Positions 60,817 to 64,000 of a stretch of 64,000 bases of DNA are shown piece after piece. A program made the position numbers and the translations under genes. Every line of letters starts with the position of its first letter. Position 1 is the first letter of the stretch. Location: NCBI RefSeq assembly GCF_014199525.1, contig NZ_JACHNU010000001.1, positions 1,032,182-1,096,181 of the forward strand, written 5' to 3'. This stretch comes from Conexibacter arvalis (GTDB lineage: Bacteria > Actinomycetota > Thermoleophilia > Solirubrobacterales > Solirubrobacteraceae). Below the pieces are notes generated by a model, which was not told the DNA's origin, searched no databases, and saw only the letters and a list, made by a program, of their open reading frames with translations.

Positions 60817-60819
60817 GAC

Positions 60820-61617
60820 TCACCGCCGCGGCGCCGCGGTCGCGCCGCGCAGGCGCCGCAGCACGGCGTCGGCGAGGCGCGGGGAGAGGCCGTGGGCGAT
60901 GCCGAGCAGGCCGACGATCCGCGGAAAGGCGACGGCGCGGCGGTCGTCGCCGATCGCCGCCAGCACCGCCTCGGCGAGCGCGTCGGGGTCGGCCGCGCGC
61001 GGGCCGCCGCGGTACCAGACCGGCATCCGCTCCTTCTCGTGGTCGTGGAGCGCCGTCGCGATCTCCCCCGGGTAGACGACCGTCAGCCCGACGCCCGTCC
61101 CGGCCAGCTCGTGCCAGAGCGCCTCGCCGAAGGCGCGCTGCGCCGACTTCGTCGCGCCGTAGACGGCGGCGTCCGGGAACGATCGCTGCGCCGCCCCGGA
61201 GGAGACGATCGCGAGGTGGCCGCGGCCGGCGGCGACCATCGGCTCAAGCGCCGCGCGCGCCGTCCAGACGGTCCCGAGCCAGTTGACGGCCGTCATCCGC
61301 TCGATCCGCTCGGGCGCCAGCTCGCGGAACGGCCCGTAGAAGGCGACGCCGGCGTTGGCGACGGCGAGGTCGAGGCCGCCGGCCCGCTCGGCGAAGGCGG
61401 CGACCGCCGCCTCGACCGCCGCGCGGTCGGCGACGTCGCACGGCAGCGCGACGTGGCCGTCGCCCGGCAGCTCGGCGGCGAGCGCCTCCAGCTCCGCGCG
61501 CGAGCGCGACACCAGCCCGACGCGCGCGCCGCGCGCCGCGAGCTGCCGTGCCAGCGCCCGCCCGATCCCGCTCGACGCGCCCGTCACGAGCGCGCGCGTG
61601 TCCGCTCCGACCTCCAT
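60820..61617 (-). CDS. Short-chain dehydrogenase/reductase
   Basis: A 265-aa classical SDR: TGASSGIGRA, NAGVAFYGPF, and an intact active site with Ser in VSSGAA and Tyr-Gly-Ala-Thr-Lys. The C-terminal extension (VAFPRIVGLLGIAHGLSPRLADAVLRRLRG) resembles SDRs acting on lipid-like substrates at the membrane. Unlike the two SDRs in the first cluster, its catalytic residues are complete. The ATG at 61617 is chosen; the frame runs on upstream without support. Confidence 0.9.
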   Translation of the reverse strand: MEVGADTRALVTGASSGIGRALARQLAARGARVGLVSRSRAELEALAAELPGDGHVALPCDVADRAAVEAAVAAFAERAGGLDLAVANAGVAFYGPFRELAPERIERMTAVNWLGTVWTARAALEPMVAAGRGHLAIVSSGAAQRSFPDAAVYGATKSAQRAFGEALWHELAGTGVGLTVVYPGEIATALHDHEKERMPVWYRGGPRAADPDALAEAVLAAIGDDRRAVAFPRIVGLLGIAHGLSPRLADAVLRRLRGATAAPRR

Positions 61618-61726
61618 CGGCGGGAGCCTACCGACGCGACCGTCTAGCATCGGCAGCAGCGGCCGGGTCAGCGCGGCCCCGGGGCGCCGGCCCGGCACCG
61701 GCGGACGACGACGAAAGGCGGCGCAG

Positions 61727-62443
61727 GTGGCGCACGAGCACGTGACGGTGGCGGAGGAGGAGTACCTCCAGATGCTGTTCTGGCTGTTCGAGGCCAACCT
61801 GCCGATGACCGGCGCCAACCTCGCGCGGGCGATGCAGCTGTCGGCGCCGACCGTCCACGAGATGATCGGCCGCCTCGAGCGCGACGGCTACATCACGCGC
61901 GCGAGAGACAAGTCGATCTCGTTCACCGACGAGGGCCGCCGCCAGGCCGAGGAGGTGACCAGCCGCCACCGGCTGATCGAGCGCTTCCTGACCGACGTCG
62001 TCGGCGTCCCGTGGGACGAGGTCCACGAGGAGGCCGAGCGGCTCGAGCACGCGATGACGCCGCGCTTCGAGGCGTACGTGCGCGCCTCGGTCGCCGACGC
62101 GACGACCTGCCCCCACGGCCACCCGATCAAGGTCGGCGAGCGCGCCGCCGGCGTCCCGCTCGCCGACTGCGAGGTCGGCGCGAGGGTGTTCGTGCTGCGG
62201 CTGGAGAACGAGGCCGAGGACGTTCTCCACTACCTGATGGCCCACGGGGTCGAGCCGGGCCTGGAGGGCACGGTCGCCGCCTCCGACGACGACCACGTCA
62301 CGATCGCCGCTGCCGACGGCGGCGACCGCACGATCACGCGGATCGTCGCCGAGACGGTCACCGTCAGAGCCGACCCGTCGCCGCCGCTGCGCACCGCGAT
62401 CCCGGCCGAGCAGCTCGTGATGGGCGACCGCTACGGACGGTAG
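61727..62443 (+). CDS. DtxR/MntR-family metal-dependent regulator
   Basis: A 238-aa regulator. Winged helix: EEEYLQMLFWLFEANLPMTGANLARAMQLSAPTVHEMIGRLERDGYI. The dimerisation/metal domain has SRHRLIERFLTDVVGVPWDEVHEEAERLEHAMTPR, then CPHGHPIK, the usual family landmark. An SH3/FeoA-like domain ends the protein. GTG 61727 is chosen with GAAAGG upstream. It senses Fe(II) or Mn(II) by family; no metal transport gene is next to it. Confidence 0.92.
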   Translation: MAHEHVTVAEEEYLQMLFWLFEANLPMTGANLARAMQLSAPTVHEMIGRLERDGYITRARDKSISFTDEGRRQAEEVTSRHRLIERFLTDVVGVPWDEVHEEAERLEHAMTPRFEAYVRASVADATTCPHGHPIKVGERAAGVPLADCEVGARVFVLRLENEAEDVLHYLMAHGVEPGLEGTVAASDDDHVTIAAADGGDRTITRIVAETVTVRADPSPPLRTAIPAEQLVMGDRYGR

Positions 62444-62484
62444 GCCGGCGTTCGGGGCCGCGCACCCGCGCGGCCCCGGGAAGG

Positions 62485-63585
62485 TCAGCCGACCGGCAGC
62501 GACTTCGCCGCGTCCGCGAGGCGGGCGACGCCCTCGCGGATCTGCTCGACGCCGACGCCCGAGTAGGCGAGGCGGAAGGCGTTCTCGCCGCCCTCGATCA
62601 GGAAGTCGGTCCCCTTCACGATCGCGACGCCGCGCTCGGCGGCCGCCTTGAAGAGCGCGTCGGCGTCGAAGCCGTCGGGCATCTCGACCCACAGGAAGTA
62701 GCCGCCCTCGGGCGCGACGAACCTCGCCTCCGGCAGCTGCGCCGCGAGCGCCTCGCCGAGCGCCTCGGCGCGCTCCTTCAGCGCGACCTTGACGGTCTCG
62801 ATCGAGCGCGCGTAGGAGCCGTTGCGGCAGAACTCGTTGACGATCGACTGGGCGACCATGTTCGGCGAGATGTAGGTGTTGGTCGCCAGCTTCGCGATCC
62901 GCGCGATCAGCTTCTCCGGGCCGACGAGATAGCCGACGCGGATGCCCGGACAGACCGTCTTGGAGAACGACGAGGCGTAGACGACCTGGTCGTCGCTCGC
63001 GAGCGACAGCATCGTCGGCAGCGTCTCGCCGGTGAAGCGCAGCTCGACGTACGGGTCGTCCTCGAAGATCAGGAAGCCGTTGGCCTTCGCCAGCTCGACC
63101 AGCGCCTTGCGCTTCTCCAGGGAGAGCGTGTAGCCGGCCGGGTTCTGGAAGTTGGGGATCAGGTGCGCGAGGCGCGGCTTGACGCCGTCGGCGATCAGCG
63201 CCTCGATCCCCGTGACGTCGACGCCGTCGGGCTGGAGCGCGACCGGGCGCAGGTCGCCGCCGCGCGAGCGCAGCGACAGCAGCGTGCGGTCGTAGGTCGG
63301 CCGCTCGACGACGACCACGTCGTCGGGCTCGACGAGCGCCTCGAACAGGAAGGCGTCGGCCTGCATCGACCCGTTCGTGACGATCACGTTCTCCGGCGCC
63401 ACGCCGTGCTTCTCCGCGATCCACGCGCGCAGCGGCCTGTACCCGATCGACGTGCCGTACGAGAACGTCCCGGCCGGGTCGGCGGCGAAGGCGGCGTCGG
63501 CCGCGGCGCGCAGCCCCTCGACGTCGATGATGTCGAGCGACGGAGCGCCGCGCGCGAAGGAGATCGGAGCGGGTTCGGAGGCCAT
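62485..63585 (-). CDS. PLP-dependent aminotransferase (class I/II, MocR-aminotransferase-like)
   Basis: A 366-aa fold-type I aminotransferase: NGSMQADAFLFEALVEPDDVVVVERPTYDR, the PNFQNPAGYTLSLEKRKALVELA loop, FEDDPYVELRF, and the cofactor Lys in YASSFSKTVCPGIRVGYLVG. It resembles 2-aminoadipate and aromatic/branched-chain aminotransferases. ATG 63585 opens MASEPAPISFARGAPSLD. No amino-acid pathway gene is adjacent, so the substrate stays open. Confidence 0.92.
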   Translation of the reverse strand: MASEPAPISFARGAPSLDIIDVEGLRAAADAAFAADPAGTFSYGTSIGYRPLRAWIAEKHGVAPENVIVTNGSMQADAFLFEALVEPDDVVVVERPTYDRTLLSLRSRGGDLRPVALQPDGVDVTGIEALIADGVKPRLAHLIPNFQNPAGYTLSLEKRKALVELAKANGFLIFEDDPYVELRFTGETLPTMLSLASDDQVVYASSFSKTVCPGIRVGYLVGPEKLIARIAKLATNTYISPNMVAQSIVNEFCRNGSYARSIETVKVALKERAEALGEALAAQLPEARFVAPEGGYFLWVEMPDGFDADALFKAAAERGVAIVKGTDFLIEGGENAFRLAYSGVGVEQIREGVARLADAAKSLPVG

Positions 63586-63635
63586 GCCGCTCAGAGTACG
63601 CAAAACCTGCACCGGGGCGCAGGGCCGTAGACGAC

Positions 63636-63659
63636 GCAGCGCCCCATGCGGGGCGCTGC
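63636..63659. terminator. Terminator hairpin between sucD and the aminotransferase gene
   Basis: Perfect 10-bp arms (63636-63645 with 63650-63659) and a 4-base loop, 30 bases beyond the sucD stop on the minus strand. Probably ends the suc transcript. Confidence 0.75.
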
Positions 63660-63689
63660 CGTGCTACGTGCGCGTGTCGTGACCGTGGG

Positions 63690-64000
63690 CTACTTGGCGC
63701 CCAAGATCTCCATCGCGATCTCGGCCGTCTCGGTCGGCGTGCGGCCGACGCGGACGCCCTTGGCCTCCAGCGCCTCCTGCTTCGCTCTCGCCGTGCCGGC
63801 GGTACCGGAGACGATCGCGCCGGCGTGGCCCATCGTCTTGCCGGGGGGAGCGGTGAAGCCGGCGATGTAGGCGACGACCGGCTTGGTGACGTTGGCCGCG
63901 ATGTACTCGGCGGCCTCCTCCTCGGCCGAGCCGCCGATCTCGCCCGACATCACGATGATCTCGGTCTCCGGGTCCTGCTCGAACAGCTCGATGATGTCGA
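63690..64000 (-). CDS. sucD: Succinate-CoA ligase, alpha subunit, 3' end (cut by window edge)
   Basis: The last 103 codons of Suc[48 protein letters not shown] contains the His of GHAGAI that is phosphorylated during the reaction. The enzyme makes ATP or GTP from succinyl-CoA in the citric acid cycle with SucC, which probably lies upstream, outside the window. Confidence 0.95.
   Translation of the reverse strand, partial: DIIELFEQDPETEIIVMSGEIGGSAEEEAAEYIAANVTKPVVAYIAGFTAPPGKTMGHAGAIVSGTAGTARAKQEALEAKGVRVGRTPTETAEIAMEILGAK

Noticed and set aside
1-64000. CRISPR arrays, rRNA genes, insertion sequences with transposases
   Set aside because: No regularly spaced repeat-spacer pattern, rRNA sequence or transposase frame was seen.

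Overview
The window is very GC-rich DNA with dense, overlapping genes, frequent GTG starts and heavy use of the AGA arginine codon. These traits, with LuxR/HisKA_3 two-component genes, PspC, a DUF6421-like protein and Replic_Relax/TraG-type mobile genes, point to an actinomycete, plausibly a Thermoleophilia (Conexibacter-like) chromosome. That placement is inference; no marker gene settles it.

Region 1 (1-19084, all + strand) is a catabolic and uptake cluster. It holds three bicupin-type proteins (one cut by the window edge) plus a short cupin relic, two DUF1989 proteins, two FabG-like SDR proteins that lack the usual Tyr-x-x-x-Lys, a DadA-like flavoprotein followed by RidA, a PotABCD-type ABC importer, an oligopeptide-type ABC importer, an EamA and an MFS transporter, and a GntR/FCD regulator at the end. 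The likely theme is import and oxidative breakdown of nitrogen compounds, with RidA clearing the imine made by the flavoprotein. The substrate is not known.

Region 2 (19160-22282) is pntAB, the proton-translocating transhydrogenase, closed by a perfect 15-bp hairpin.

Region 3 (22295-38267) is a mobile island lodged beside tRNA-Phe. Its right part (26063-38214) is a 12-kb integrative element. It is bounded by the tRNA-Phe 3' end and a 20-bp copy of it, and carries a tyrosine integrase, an excisionase-like protein, a replication-relaxation protein, a TraG/VirD4-like ATPase, an OLD-family nuclease and a DprA plus phosphoribosyltransferase pair resembling ShosTA. About 0.95 kb next to the tRNA (151-aa protein, XRE regulator, a highly conserved non-coding block) is repeated just outside the left att copy. 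There the XRE gene is truncated and joined to an AbiE-type toxin-antitoxin pair. The simplest reading is two related elements in tandem with a shared regulatory end and different defence cargo. A protein kinase gene lies at the left edge.

Region 4 (38338-64000) is ordinary chromosome: PAS protein, rhomboid protease, M23 peptidase, MrfA-like helicase, Lrp regulator, DUF6421-like protein, threonine aldolase, PBP, HAD phosphatase, GpsA, glycerate kinase, D-Ala-D-Ala carboxypeptidase, PspC/histidine kinase/response regulator operon, ATP-dependent DNA ligase, EamA/LysR divergent pair, acyltransferase, SDR, DtxR regulator, PLP aminotransferase and the 3' end of sucD.
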